The notes: generated by a model not told the origin, from the letters alone. Positions 1 to 9,282 are shown, counted from the first letter of the stretch. The stretch is 22,219 nucleotides of DNA from Nephromyces sp. MM_2019 (GCA_015657535.1 JADHZB010002015.1:6754-28972), one strand, 5' to 3'. Made by a program: numbers and translations.

Positions 1-107
1 CACAGAGAGGCACACACACATACACACACAGAGAGGCACACACACATACACACACATACACACACACATATATAATATCCCCCTATTTATCTCTTCCTCT
101 TCGTTAC
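1..107. repeat. CA microsatellite with a duplicated 26-bp unit, within a USP intron
   Basis: Bases 1-72 are CA-rich, with a unit of the form CACAGAGAGGCACACACACA occurring twice in the first 50 bases and then plain (CA)n. This is intron 4 of the minus-strand USP gene; its donor (GTAACG on the minus strand) is at 107-102. No coding signal is seen. Confidence 0.7.
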
Positions 108-1953
108 CTTTCGACTCTGCTGATGTTTGAAGATATTCCGCGATGTTATTGACGAGGAAGCTATAGAACTCATGCACATCATGCTGCTCATTCCCTTTGA
201 AAATTTCTAAAAAGAAAGTAGCATAGTATATAGAAAACTCACACACAAGCATTGAAGAGAGTCTCTCACACACACACGTACTCAGCAACACTCACATTAT
301 CATAGTAATACACACAAATTTGCCAACAAATCATAGCAATACCATCACAGCAACACAGGCACTTTGCAAAACACAAACACTTACCAACACACACACATTC
401 AGAGCTTCACACACACACTCACCATTGGAAATGCGAAGTTTCTCAACAAAAACCTTCAGTATCACAGCGGCTGTAAGTACACAGAATCATTGAGATGAAG
501 AAGCTACTTTGTGCAAGTTTCTATCTTAGCCAGTAGGAGCATCGACACACACACAGGTTATTAGGGATATACAGAGGAAGCATCTCAGTTGTGAGATACT
601 CTCCCACAACACACACAACTTCAGGCATCTTCTACCTTGGCCTCAAATCGAACTAGGTAAACACAGATGACAGGCGTATTACTACACACCCACACACATG
701 AAAGGTGTGCTAATACGAACAAGCACATATGAAAAGTGTATCACTATACACACACACTGTGACAAAGCTACATTCAACATAAAGATGCTCATGCTTCCAA
801 AAGCACACATGATTATTAGGATAAACACACACACACATGTTCAGATACACAGACACACATGTGCACACACATAGTGAAGCACATACATAGGTGCTAACAA
901 AGACACAAACATATTCACACACGCACACATGTATATACAGCCAATACAGCAAAATGTCACAACTTCATACGCACACAGCACACAGCTATAATGCAACACA
1001 CACAACCTTTCTTCTTCGTCAAAAGCTTATGATAAAGATCAGCTAGAACAGGTAATAGATCAGGACTCTGAACACACACAGGCAAGAGCGTGTGTGTGAA
1101 CATGCGTGTGCACATGTGCGTGTGAAATATGAGTATGAGTATGCTTTCGAACATGCGCTCATGTGTGCACATGCAAGTCCGTGTGTGAATGTGTATGTGT
1201 GAACATATTTTAGTGCTCCAATATGTGTGTATGTGTGTACATAAGAGATACTAGCAAGGAGAAAATGCAGCAGATCACCTCAAAGCATTACAGTGGCTGC
1301 CCAGCAAACCTGCTCCACTCTAAAATTAAAGCAGCGAAAAAAAAGAAACAAAGTTAGTGTACGTACACTAGACTGTGCATTGATACAAGGCAGGAGAATG
1401 TGCGTGTTAACACAGAGTACAGCAGCAAAGTAATTCAAACTGATACACACAAGCAGATTGATTTACCTTGATCTAAAGCCATACAAATTCTGACACACAC
1501 AATAAAGAAAGAAAGAAAGAAGGAGAGGATACCGTCATAGATAAGCAAACATGTATTTTCACTTAAACATACACACATACCTAGATTCACCTAAGCAGCG
1601 AAAGACACATTTATTGACACACATACATATCCATTTATCTAAGCACATACACAGAACTTATGCAAGCATATGCACACACACACACAGACGCTCAGATAAA
1701 CACATACATAAACACACATAGACGCACAGATAAACACACACCAAGATACACACACCAACACGCACACACATACATTCTCTCCACAATGCCATAGGCAGTG
1801 ATTTCTGAAGGGTTCATAGTGGAAGAGAGCTTGCAACACACTATTGCAGTAGCATGTGTTTCCAAAGTTCTTCAGGCCAACTTCTCTATAGGATGAAGAG
1901 GTGAAACTCCTCAGAGAGTCTACCTCACTGCGTTGACGAACTAAGTAGCCCAT
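108..1953 (-). CDS. USP12/46-like ubiquitin-specific protease, 5' part (4 exons, runs off left edge)
   Basis: A cysteine protease (peptidase family C19) that removes ubiquitin from proteins. Exons on the minus strand are 1953-1774, 1067-1007, 470-423 and 206-108. They join in phases 0, 1 and 1 with GT-AG introns and give 129 residues; the next donor is at 107-106, so the rest lies outside the window. The catalytic Cys box [19 protein letters not shown] is at residues 26-44, with the nucleophile at Cys34. Exon 2 ([13 protein letters not shown]) and exon 3 ([13 protein letters not shown]) follow the order seen in USP12/USP46. Exon 4 carries the second family motif as QHDVHEF (usual form QQDAHEF) at 104-110. 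The catalytic His and Asp would lie off the window. The start was taken at the first ATG of the open exon ([10 protein letters not shown]), giving a lead of about 25 residues; a TTCAG just before it could be an acceptor, so a further 5' exon is possible. Family call very sure, exact orthology less so. Confidence 0.9.
1068..1773 (-). other. Intron 1 of the USP gene, GT-rich on the sense strand
   Basis: Donor GTATGT follows residue 60 and acceptor TTCAG precedes the second exon. It contains (GT)n on the sense strand, an AAAG tetranucleotide run near 1503-1530, and a perfect 16-bp palindrome at 1355-1370 centred on GTACGTAC. The other USP introns (471-1006 and 207-422) are similar. Confidence 0.75.
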
Positions 1954-2343
1954 ACTGAAGGCAGGAAATGGTGTAGTGAGGGGAGTCAGAATTGCACACA
2001 CACACACACAGACGCAAACATATACACAGTGGAACAAAGAGTCACGCACAAAAACACATAAAAAGACATACAAACACGCACGGAACCAGATACATAGTGG
2101 AACAAACAGTCATTCACGTACACACACAGAAACTCTCTCCCCCTTTGGGCTGCACACTGGGTAGTAGACTCATACAAATAGCACGGCACGAGAGAAAGAG
2201 ACAGAGAACGGCAGAGATTAAAACACACTAAGAAGGAGACACACAAAGATACAGAAATATACAAATACATACATAGAAACAGAGGCTCACACACACACAG
2301 ACACACACACAGACACACACACACAGGAATCAGCTATAACGGA
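1954..2343. other. Upstream of the USP gene, CA-rich, no gene seen
   Basis: CA-rich on the plus strand, with runs at 1995-2010 and 2287-2325. Short phrases repeat (CATAGTGGAACAAA occurs at about 2026-2036 as CAGTGGAACAAA and again near 2094). It may hold the USP 5' UTR, a promoter or an additional 5' exon. Open frames here are products of the CA repeat. Confidence 0.5.
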
Positions 2344-2376
2344 ATGTCTTCGCGTGAAAAGAAAGCATATCTTCAG
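2344..2376 (+). CDS. Candidate first exon (MSSREKKAYLQ) of a plus-strand gene
   Basis: An ATG followed by ten sense codons ends at a good donor, CAG|GTAGAA, in phase 0. The peptide is charged and not repeat-derived. It lies about 390 bases upstream of the USP start and points away from it, so the two could share a promoter region. Very short and unrecognised; the support is the ATG, codon quality and donor only. Confidence 0.25.
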
Positions 2377-2927
2377 GTAGAAGCAAGGATAACACACAGA
2401 TAACTTCACTGGGGCGTTACTAATAGAGTGGGGGGTGTGCTGGGAGTTCAGGGGTAGTGAAGGAGATAAGGGAGATGAAGGGGGTGACAGGGCGGTGCAA
2501 GTAGGGTAAAGGAGGCTGGAGGCGGGTGAAGGGGGGGTAAGGCGGGTGAGAGGGTTTGGGAAGCTGGAGGGATGAAGGGGAGCTGAAAGGTATGAGTACG
2601 AAGCATAAAAGAGGCGTTAGGGAGGTGTAATAGGGAGGGGTAATTGGGGGTGACTGGCGTGAGGAAGCTGGGGGGATAAGGGGTAGGGAAGTTGGGAGGA
2701 TAAGGGATGATGGGAGGGGATGTGGGGAGTGGCGAGAGTTAAAGCGTTAAGGTGCGGGGAGGGGGGAAAACAAAGCAGTTCCCATCTGCGACGGAATCTA
2801 CGCACACACTGGAATCTATAGGCAGAAGCCATACCACTGCTAATAAAGTGTGTGAAGGGGATATATGGAAGCTTGGGGAGAGAGGTGAATGAAAGGATAA
2901 GGCGAAGTGCGTGTGCTCCCGTGTGAG
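2377..2927. other. G-rich plus-strand block, degenerate repeats, no firm gene
   Basis: From about 2420 to 2770 the plus strand is strongly purine/G-rich, built of loose GGGGGTGAAGG-like units with little C. It could be an intron of the tentative plus-strand gene and has G-quadruplex-forming runs. No coding unit is supported. Confidence 0.5.
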
Positions 2928-2972
2928 TCGCATCCACAAATTGATAGGCTTCTGCGTGAAAATGAATCGGAT
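2928..2972 (+). CDS. Candidate internal exon (SHPQIDRLLRENESD), plus strand
   Basis: Flanked by a possible acceptor (CGTGTGAG) and a donor (GTGCGC), with phase 0 on both sides. It would join in frame to the candidate exon at 2344-2376. The 15-residue peptide is helix-like and charged. GT-rich sequence follows on the plus strand, as in the introns of the certain genes when read in sense. The frame also stays open beyond the donor. Function unknown. Confidence 0.25.
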
Positions 2973-2995
2973 GTGCGCGTGTGCAGGAGACTCCA

Positions 2996-3105
2996 TATGT
3001 ATGTTCCTGTGTGTGTGCCTATGTGCATGCCTGTGTGCGTGCCTATGCGCATGCCTGTGTGTGCGCCTATGTGTGTGCCTGTGTGTGTGCCTGTGCGTAC
3101 GCATA
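2996..3105. repeat. GT-rich degenerate tandem repeat (GTGTGCCTATGTGCATGCCT type)
   Basis: Units of about 10-12 bases, GTGTGTGCCTAT / GTGCATGCCTGT, repeat roughly ten times. Several frames stay open through it only because the repeat lacks stops. Confidence 0.75.
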
Positions 3106-3212
3106 AGACCCTGTGTTTGTGAGATTTTATGTGTGTTTATATTCGTGTGGGAGTGTAAGTGTGCCTGTCTGCTTTTGAGACTCCGTGTGCGCCTTCACCC
3201 CCTCCCTGTGAG

Positions 3213-3402
3213 CGAAGTAGAGATGTCAATGGAAAGAAGTTATTCCAAAGCATCTGAAACTAGTAACACTGGAAAGACCACACACACCTTTCAAGCAGTT
3301 GCAGAGTGGAATTCTCGGAATTTCTTCACTTTTCTATTGTTTTCCTCCAAAATAAACAGAAAATATCTCAATTTTGCATATCTCACAACCCTCAGGAAGT
3401 AG
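3213..3402 (+). CDS. Candidate 3' terminal exon, plus strand, unrecognised
   Basis: After a pyrimidine-rich stretch (CTTCACCCCCTCCCTGTGAG) a frame of 62 codons runs to TAG at 3402. It begins EVEMSMERSYSKASETSNTG and ends LNFAYLTTLRK. The composition is mixed rather than repeat-derived, which is unusual for this half of the window. It needs a phase-2 junction, so it cannot join directly to the candidate exon ending at 2972; an exon is missing or a boundary is wrong. No domain recognised. Confidence 0.3.
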
Positions 3403-4020
3403 CAATCTCACCCTTCATCTTCTTCTACCACTTCTACTTCTGCTTTACCTTCTTTATCTTCTATTTTTAATTCTTATTCTCACTCATCTTTAACCTCTTA
3501 TTCTTCCTCTTCTTATTCCCCTCCATCTCTCTCTTCCTACATAAAAAAATCAAAAAACACAAAATTTTCGATAAACTGCGCTCTTAAAAGATCCCCAACC
3601 TTCAAATTCACGTAGAACGGGGGGGGGGAAAAAAAGGCGCAAGTAAATATTTTACATCGCATTAGTACAGATAGCTATCAAAAACATCAATTTTTTCCAA
3701 AAATGAGGGGGGAAAAAAGGAAATCTTCACAATTTTCTCTAGAGAAACCACTTGAAGATGACGACAATGGAAATGCCTAAAAGCAGAGAAACTCAGCGGA
3801 TTAAAAGCAGAGATTCCGCTGTTTTTTAAGAAAAGTTTGTTAAAAAGATCAAAAGAATATGTTTTCGGTGGAAATTTCAGAAAAAAATAAAAGAAAATGA
3901 AGGAATTTGTGAAGGCGGCGGTGCATACCCAATTTCCACCTTCTAGTTGCAGTTAGCCGGAGAAAGGAAGAAGAGGGGGGGGGGGAAAAGAGGAGGGAGA
4001 TAATGATTTACTAGGAACAA
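3403..4020. other. Non-coding stretch with pyrimidine, poly-A and poly-G tracts
   Basis: 3410-3540 is a CTT/TTC-rich pyrimidine tract. Then follow A-rich DNA and G homopolymers (about 3619-3628 and 3977-3985) that each abut A runs. A short ORF at 3759-3830 (MTTMEMPKSRETQRIKSRDS...) has no good donor. No gene is supported. Confidence 0.5.
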
Positions 4021-4287
4021 TTTACAATTTTTTGGGGCAAATTGAGTGTTGAACATGTGTGTGTGTGGGTAGAGGTTTTGGTGCGTGGTGAAAGTAGTGT
4101 ACATTTGGGGGTGCCTGGTGGGTTGAAGTGTGTCTGTGGGTTGATAGCGGTTGGCGCATGTGGGTAAAGGGGGGGGCGTTCTTCCGCTTGTGTAGATAGA
4201 GCCGGGGTGTGGCTGGATTTATAAGGGATAGGTACGTGTGTATGGGGAGAGGAGGGGGGTTCAGCTGCTGGCAGCCTCGGGTAGGTG

Positions 4288-4420
4288 CGAGGGTGCCAGT
4301 AGAAGGGGGGTGTTGGCGGGTGCAGAAAGGGGGTGTTGGCGAGTGCAGAAGGGGAGTGTTGGCGGGTGCAGAAGAGGGGTGCTGGTGGGGGCAGAAGGGG
4401 TGCATTGGTGCGTGTGTGTG
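4288..4420. repeat. 23-bp G-rich minisatellite
   Basis: The word TGTTGGCG starts at 4311, 4334 and 4357, with variants at 4380 and 4401, so the period is 23 bases (last step 21). Each unit carries TGCAGAAGGGG. It lies in a larger G/GT-rich plus-strand block (about 4035-4770). The period is not a multiple of three, so long frames through it are not evidence of coding. Confidence 0.8.
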
Positions 4421-4824
4421 GGTAGAAGGGGAGTGTGGATGGGTAGAGGGAGGGCAGTAAATCAATCAGGGCAAAGGAGGGTCTTGCGCATGGGTAGAGG
4501 GTGGTTGGTTTATTTGGTTAGGTGTTTGAGTATGGGTGGGTGTGGGGGGTTTGTGTGGAAGCGGGTAGGTGTTCGTAATTTGAGGGGGGATAGATGTGTG
4601 TATAGGGGTTAGAGGCGGGGCTGTTGGTGTGCATTGGTAGAGGCTGGGCTGCTAGTGTGTGTGGGTAGAGGGGGGGCAGTTTGTATGTATGGATAGAGGG
4701 TAATTGTTATGAGCGGTGGACAGAGGGAGGTTGGTGTGTGTGTGCAGGTGGAGGGAGGCGTCTGTAGCAGTAAGCTGCTAGTAATTTCAATGCTGAAAAT
4801 GCGCATGTTATTTCATCTTCTCAC

Positions 4825-4894
4825 CTGCATAGTTTGAAGCAGATGATTTAGGCTTCTTCTCGTCTCCTACACCTTCAGTTGCAGTCTTTTCTGC
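4825..4894. CDS. Candidate small exon, strand undecided
   Basis: Two readings compete. Plus strand, 4833-4894: the strong acceptor TTCTCACCTGCATAG, then FEADDLGFFSSPTPSVAVFS, then donor GTGCGT. Minus strand, 4890-4825: acceptor GCACGCAG, then KTATEGVGDEKKPKSSASNY plus Ala, phase 1 in and 1 out, then the strong donor CAG|GTGAGA. The plus reading agrees with GT-rich sense introns; the minus peptide has the composition of a disordered linker. An island of unique sequence bounded by splice-like signals is likely a real exon of one of the two. Confidence 0.4.
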
Positions 4895-5165
4895 GTGCGT
4901 GTGCTGACCCACTGTACCTTTCATGAGCTCCATCATGTGTATGTGTGTACATGGCTCAAAGCCTACTCTCTTCACGATGAGCTAAACCTAAAAGGGTGTG
5001 TGTATTTTAACCTGCCATAGCTCTTTTCTATAGGCTCAACCTACACGTGTGTGTGTGCGTGTTCTGACCGACTCTTTTCTCTATGACCTCTATCTACGTG
5101 CATGTGTCTGTGTTCTAACCTAGTCTCTCACTTCTCTCTAGGGTCGACCTACACGTGTGTGTTTG
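4895..5165. repeat. Degenerate minisatellite, unit about 41-59 bp, with splice-like units
   Basis: Five units end at GTG runs starting near 4936, 4995, 5047, 5098 and 5155. Each contains a CT-rich tract, a short unique word such as CTCAACCTACAC or CTCTATCTAC, then GTGTGTG, and most contain TTCTGACC or TTCTAACC. Divergence is high, so this is an old array. Confidence 0.6.
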
Positions 5166-5316
5166 TGTGTCGGTGGGAGTGGGTGGGTGAGAGCGGGTAA
5201 GTGTGCGAGTTTGTGCGCATGTGGATGTGTGTGCGGTTATGTGCCTGTATGTGAGTGCGTACTTATCTGTGTGTGTGTATGTTTAGCAGCGTATTTGCGT
5301 GTGTGTGCCCATGCAG

Positions 5317-5378
5317 CTCTCGAGGTGTGCATGAATGACTCCTTGATGAGATCTACGCCATGCATCACACACACCTGA
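5317..5378 (+). CDS. Candidate terminal exon (LEVCMNDSLMRSTPCITHT stop), plus strand
   Basis: After acceptor GTGTGTGCCCATGCAG, a 19-codon frame in phase 1 ends at TGA. Upstream DNA is GT-rich in the same sense, as for introns of the certain genes. It would need a partner ending in phase 1; the plus-strand candidate ending at 4894 ends in phase 2, so they do not join directly. The minus strand is also open here. Weak. Confidence 0.2.
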
Positions 5379-6040
5379 ACAACAGAGGAACGCACTTCCT
5401 GAGTGCTAAGTAATCTAGGGGCACACAGAAACAAGCACACAGAAAAACTTAGAAATGCACACATACAGACAAGCATACCCACACACACACAGGTGAGCAC
5501 CCACGCGGACTAGCACACTCCCACATAGGCAGACAGACAAGTATACACACATTGACAGGCACACACCCATATAACCAAAGTTACCAACACACACACATAT
5601 GCTCCACACACTTTTTCTGCAAGACGGCTATAGACGCACAACCTCCAACTAATGACCACATATACATACACACATAAAGTATAAAAGTTCCACACACTTG
5701 TTTGTTGCCATAGTTAATGCTCAAAAGCTGATACTGTTAACATGTTTCCAGACTTTTCTGAAAATGCAACGAAATGCTAAAAGAAACCCCATAAACACAC
5801 ACATACTTAGGACTAGCCTTTTCGTCAAAGGAACACACACACACATATATATTCAAATGGGGTTAATCCCCTTCAACCTATCAGCATACTCTTTGGGCTA
5901 CCCTGCCATGTGTGCTAAACTTGCACACACCATTTGTGGCAGTTCACATACTCACGCTGGCATCTCAAGTAGCGTCACGTGAAGTACTCATCTTCTTATC
6001 GTGAAGTAATGGAGCAAAAACACAGACACACACGCGCAAA
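5379..6040. other. CA-rich spacer with AT-rich unique islands, no firm gene
   Basis: CA-rich on the plus strand apart from two unique islands, 5690-5800 and 5840-6010. Neither gives a frame with both splice signals on either strand. It may be downstream transcribed sequence of the YCII gene. The repeat orientation changes from GT to CA at about 5340-5400. Confidence 0.45.
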
Positions 6041-6044
6041 CACT

Positions 6045-6245
6045 ATACACTCAGCGATATAACCAACACACACACTATACAATCATCGATATCACCAACA
6101 CACACACCATATAATCATCGATATCATAAAGACACAATCACCGATATCACCAAGACGCAATCACCGATATCACCAAGACACAATCACCGATATCACTAAC
6201 ACACAAACTATACAGTGACCGATATTACCAACACACATACACACG
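6045..6245. repeat. Minisatellite built on ATCACCGATATCACCAA
   Basis: A core of the form TCACCGATATCACCAAGACACAA recurs, with GATATC or a close variant present in every unit. The first units are long (about 36 bases, including ACACACACTATACAATC), the middle ones about 24. The array ends at the YCII stop codon, so it lies immediately downstream of that gene. Confidence 0.8.
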
Positions 6246-7483
6246 TTATGCAGACTCAGTCGCATGAGCTGCTAAAGAGCCCAAGGCGAATGGAACTGCT
6301 CGAACTTGGAAGTCCGTGATAAGGCTATTCTTATAGTAGGGATCATCCAAGACCACCATTTTCTCTGCTTCCTCTTTCGTCATCTCCCTTATCAACAGCA
6401 CAGCACCATCAGTGGGTTCACCCAGAGCTCCTCCTAAAAGTAGCTTTCCTGCAAAAATCATTAGAAAAACAAAGGAAACTTACGTTTTATGATGATATCT
6501 GTAGCTGAAGAGGATAAATTGAGAAAAAAGAGGATTTCTCTACATCAAAAAGAAGTTCCAATAACTGCGAGAAATCTATTCAAATCTTCAAAAGAGATAC
6601 ACACGAATAATATGTCTTACATACATCGAGATACACACAGAGATGCACGCCGATAGAGATTTATCATCCAATTGTATTCACCAAAACAGCCAACAAAACC
6701 TCTACCCACCATCCTCATGCTCCGCACTCATTAACCACAACACACAAACACGCATATCGCCCACACACAACCCGCACACCATCGAAACACAAACAAGCAC
6801 ACCCCCCCAAAACATACCCCACGTACCCCCCACCACTACCTTGTGATACAAAAGCCTTTAGATGCGCAAGATGAGCATCTCTATAGGGGCCTCTCTTTTC
6901 CATTATATCGGGTACATAAAAGTACCTGCGAAACAACACACAGAGAAAAGGAAGAGGAGGGAGCTCTACTCAAAACAGAGGAACATCTTCAATGAAGAAG
7001 AAATCTTCAAGCTTAAAGAGCATTCAGTAGTTCTCTCTATGTTTCTATCACTAGAACATCCACAAGAAAAGTTAGAGGAAACTTAGCACACACACAGAGA
7101 AGAGCATACACATAAACACACGCAGGAAAAAAAGTATAAGCACACATACAGAGAAAAGCGTATACACAAGCACACGTGCAGAAGAGTATACACACACAGT
7201 GAGAGAGGGGCACACACATACACAGGGAGAAAAGCACACACACAGAGAAAAGAGTACGCACGTACTGAACAGAGCATATGCACGCACACACACAGAAAAG
7301 AGTATACACACATATACAAAAGCATTAAAAGAATGGAAATACACTCACAATAGCATACACATACCTAATGAAGATCAGTTGAGGTTTCTGCGAGGAATTA
7401 GTCGACATTCTTGCAAATTGCATAAAACTTTTGCTGCTGCTAATAAACGCTGAGTGTTTGATGGCAGCAAACAATCCGCTCAT
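6246..7483 (-). CDS. YCII-domain (YciI-like) protein with N-terminal extension, 3 exons, complete
   Basis: Exons on the minus strand are 7483-7365, 6925-6840 and 6448-6246. Phases 2 and 1 match and the product is 135 residues. The YCII domain, a small ferredoxin-like fold whose bacterial members are putative enzymes of mostly unknown substrate, runs from about residue 34 to 120. It shows LIFIRYFYVPDIMEKRGP, then YRDAHLAHLKAF with the conserved His58, then GKLLLGGALGEPTDGAVLL, and ends DPYYKNSLITDFQVRA. Bacterial YCII proteins are about 100 residues; the extra length is mainly an N-terminal lead (MSGLFAAIKHSAFISSSKSF...) that is basic, Ser-rich, without acidic residues and weakly amphipathic, as in organelle targeting peptides. 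A second Met at residue 26 could give a shorter cytosolic form. Introns have donors GTATGT and GTAGTG and acceptors TCGCAG and TTGCAG. The function in this organism is unknown. Family assignment is secure; targeting is inferred. Confidence 0.9.
7075..7325. repeat. Degenerate repeat CACACAGAGAAAAGAGTATACACA in YCII intron 1
   Basis: Units of roughly 25-35 bases, ACACAGAGAAAAG followed by AGTATACACA or GCACACAC, repeat about eight times. It fills most of intron 1 (6926-7364). The purine word GAGAAAAG separates the CA runs. Confidence 0.65.
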
Positions 7484-7627
7484 TCCGTCTGTCTTGAAGA
7501 TGATGCAAATCTTTTAATTCTTAAAGAAATTTGAAGAACCTACACACCTCTCTTGGGAAACTAATCGCTGATGCAGACGCATGAGGGTATGGCAAACATA
7601 TGTCAGGGGAAGGTGAGAGGATATGGT

Positions 7628-8030
7628 AGTTTGCGTGTGTGTGTACATGTGTGTGCGTATGTGTGTACATATGTGTGTGCGTACGTGTGTACATGTGTGT
7701 GTGCGTATGTGTGTGCGTGTGTGCATATGTGTGTGCGTATGGGTGTGTGTGTGTCCCTTTGTGTGCATGTGTGTGTGCGTGCATGTGTGTATGGGTGTGT
7801 ATGCGTATGTGTGTGTGTGTGTGATCATACGTGGCGAATGAGGGCTGGTATGTATGCCGGTATTATTATGTGTGGCTAGTAACGTCAGATATCTATGTGT
7901 ATCGCACCGCGTGTTGTACACAGTTTGAGTTTTACGCGCTGTCGGCGTGTGTGTGCAATGTAGGTGGACAGTGAGGCATGGAGGGTGTGCCGGACTCTGG
8001 TATGTGTGTCATTCTGCTGTGTGTGCTGCG
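7628..8030. repeat. GT microsatellite block (TGTGTGCGTATGTGTGTACA type)
   Basis: Almost pure (GT)n with ACAT, CGTA and ATGC interruptions to 7825, then diluted to about 8030. The orientation is opposite to the CA block just left of the YCII start. No stop codons occur in several frames, so long frames on both strands are artefacts. The YCII 5' UTR and promoter should lie in the unique DNA at 7484-7627. Confidence 0.75.
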
Positions 8031-8060
8031 TGTCACATGCGTGCGCTGCGCATGTAACAC

Positions 8061-8125
8061 GCCCGGGATTGCGTAATACAAGCATTCGAAAGCTGTGATA
8101 GTAGCTGGTAGTAGCATAACCTTCA
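8061..8125 (-). CDS. Candidate exon (KVMLLPATITAFECLYYAIPG), minus strand
   Basis: It follows a very strong acceptor on the minus strand (TACTTTTTTTTTAG). The frame enters in phase 1 and can leave in phase 0 at GC|GTGTTA, a weak donor. The peptide is hydrophobic and mixed in composition. Another frame is also open, and downstream sense-strand sequence is CA-rich, unlike the certain genes. Function unknown. Confidence 0.25.
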
Positions 8126-8159
8126 CTAAAAAAAAAGTATACCATAGAATATGCTGCAA

Positions 8160-8420
8160 AAATATACACAACAAGATATAGAGATAACACACAGACACAA
8201 ATATACAGATAACGCACACACACAGACATAGAGAACCATAGACGTATGGCCACTGACATACATGACTCCCACATCTCCCGTGCTAAGCCTACCAACACAC
8301 ACGACGGCCACGACACGAATTAACGCACACCTGCGAACATGCACACAAACCAACTTACCGACAGGTTCACACATAGCTGCAAACACGTGCACATACACAT
8401 ATCTTGCTAAACAAATAAAA
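8160..8420. other. CA-rich spacer, no gene seen
   Basis: CA runs alternate with short unique words (GAGATAACACACAGACACAAATATACAGATAACG shows two near-copies of ACAGATAAC). It may be intron or intergenic. No splice-bounded frame was found. Confidence 0.45.
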
Positions 8421-8502
8421 CTCAATTTTGGAGCCTCTTCAGTAATAAAGAGAATGCTTTGCAGTCAATCACATAACCCGCTGTACGTGTACTCAATGAT
8501 TC

Positions 8503-8582
8503 TTAACTAAAAATGACATAATCCAGCATTGAGGAAAAGCTCTTCAACCAGCTACTATCGAATGAATACTTTGTGAGGGGTT
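8503..8582 (-). CDS. Candidate 3' terminal exon, minus strand, unrecognised
   Basis: The minus-strand acceptor AGTAATTTCAG is followed by a phase-1 frame, PLTKYSFDSSWLKSFSSMLD then YVIFS and TAA. The other two frames close early. Upstream sense sequence beyond about 8690 is GT-rich, as in introns of the certain minus-strand genes. The partner exon is not identified; the 9141-9793 candidates are upstream on the same strand but end in their own stop. Confidence 0.35.
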
Positions 8583-8689
8583 CTGAAATTACTCAACTTT
8601 CAGCCGGTTAGTACTATAGTGAGTGGTACTGTTTTTCATATCTGTTGCTGCGAGCGAATCCAACTATAAGCTTAATGGTTTAAAAAAAA

Positions 8690-9110
8690 CTTGCGCACAC
8701 ACCCAAACGCCAACACACACAAAAACACAAACTACACGTATTGAACACACACCAACCTACCCAGCAACATACACTAACCTACCCAATAACATATAAACTC
8801 ACGTACTTCAACATAAGCCCATCATAACACACCCTCACACACCACATAAATCAGCACAATTAGCAACTCACACATTCAGACACCCTCATGCGCTCTCACA
8901 CACGTCAACGCACACTCACACACAAATACAGACGCCAACACACACACTTGCACACGATCCAACCAACCCACACAGCAACTCACACAGCAAAATACACAGC
9001 AACACACAGTTACACTCCAACCCATCAACACACATAGTTACACGCCAACCCCTCAACAAAAACAAAAACACATTGACACACACATATTTAAATACATTCC
9101 CACAAGCACC
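8690..9110. repeat. CA-rich degenerate repeats (CCAACACACA / CCAACCCATCAACACAC)
   Basis: CAACACAC words alternate with CCTACCCA and CCAACCC. A unit of about 33 bases, ACAGTTACACTCCAACCCATC..., is seen twice near 9005-9060. No coding frame is supported. Confidence 0.65.
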
Positions 9111-9140
9111 AGATTTATTTTTTGGGGAAATCTCTGCTTG

Positions 9141-9282
9141 TTACAGCAATCCACAAACTCCATCGGTTGGGAAGCTTATCAAAGAATAGATGTGTGTGAA
9201 ATGTACGAAGATATAGCTCTTTTCTGCGGAGGTCTGCGTGTGTAGCTCCAGTTGCTTTAGCTCCCTCTCAGAAGCCACACCT
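9141..9282 (-). CDS. Candidate coding exon ending in TAA, minus strand
   Basis: The minus-strand acceptor GGTATTTTCAG is followed by a phase-2 frame of 46 codons. It begins GVASERELKQLELHTQTSAE, continues KSYIFVHFTHIYSL and ends PTDGVCGLL. The first half looks like a charged helix. It may end at the TAA, or leave at the weak donor TTC|GTACAT. It does not match the phase-0 exit of the candidate exon at 9527-9588, so an exon is missing if they are one gene. No domain recognised. Confidence 0.3.

Noticed and set aside
2739..2790. Minus-strand ADGNCF resembling the Cys box of OTU proteases
   Set aside because: Only five or six residues match, the following residues do not continue as an OTU domain, no donor is nearby, and the plus strand has better exon candidates in this area.
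710..3122. Long open frames rich in Cys/Val or His/Thr inside the CA and GT runs
   Set aside because: Translation of (CA)n or (GT)n gives stop-free His/Thr or Cys/Val strings in several frames; no splice, start or conserved motif outside the two USP exons that fall in this range.
4794..4824. A 32-nt intron linking the minus-strand candidate exon at 4825-4890 to an open frame below 4793
   Set aside because: Much shorter than any other intron here (the shortest certain one is about 216 nt), and the downstream frame runs into repeat.
6045..6245. Regularly spaced repeat that might suggest a CRISPR array
   Set aside because: The unit length varies, there are no distinct unique spacers, and the genome is eukaryotic.
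7514..7921. Overlapping frames on both strands through the GT block
   Set aside because: All are microsatellite translation and overlap each other in several frames.
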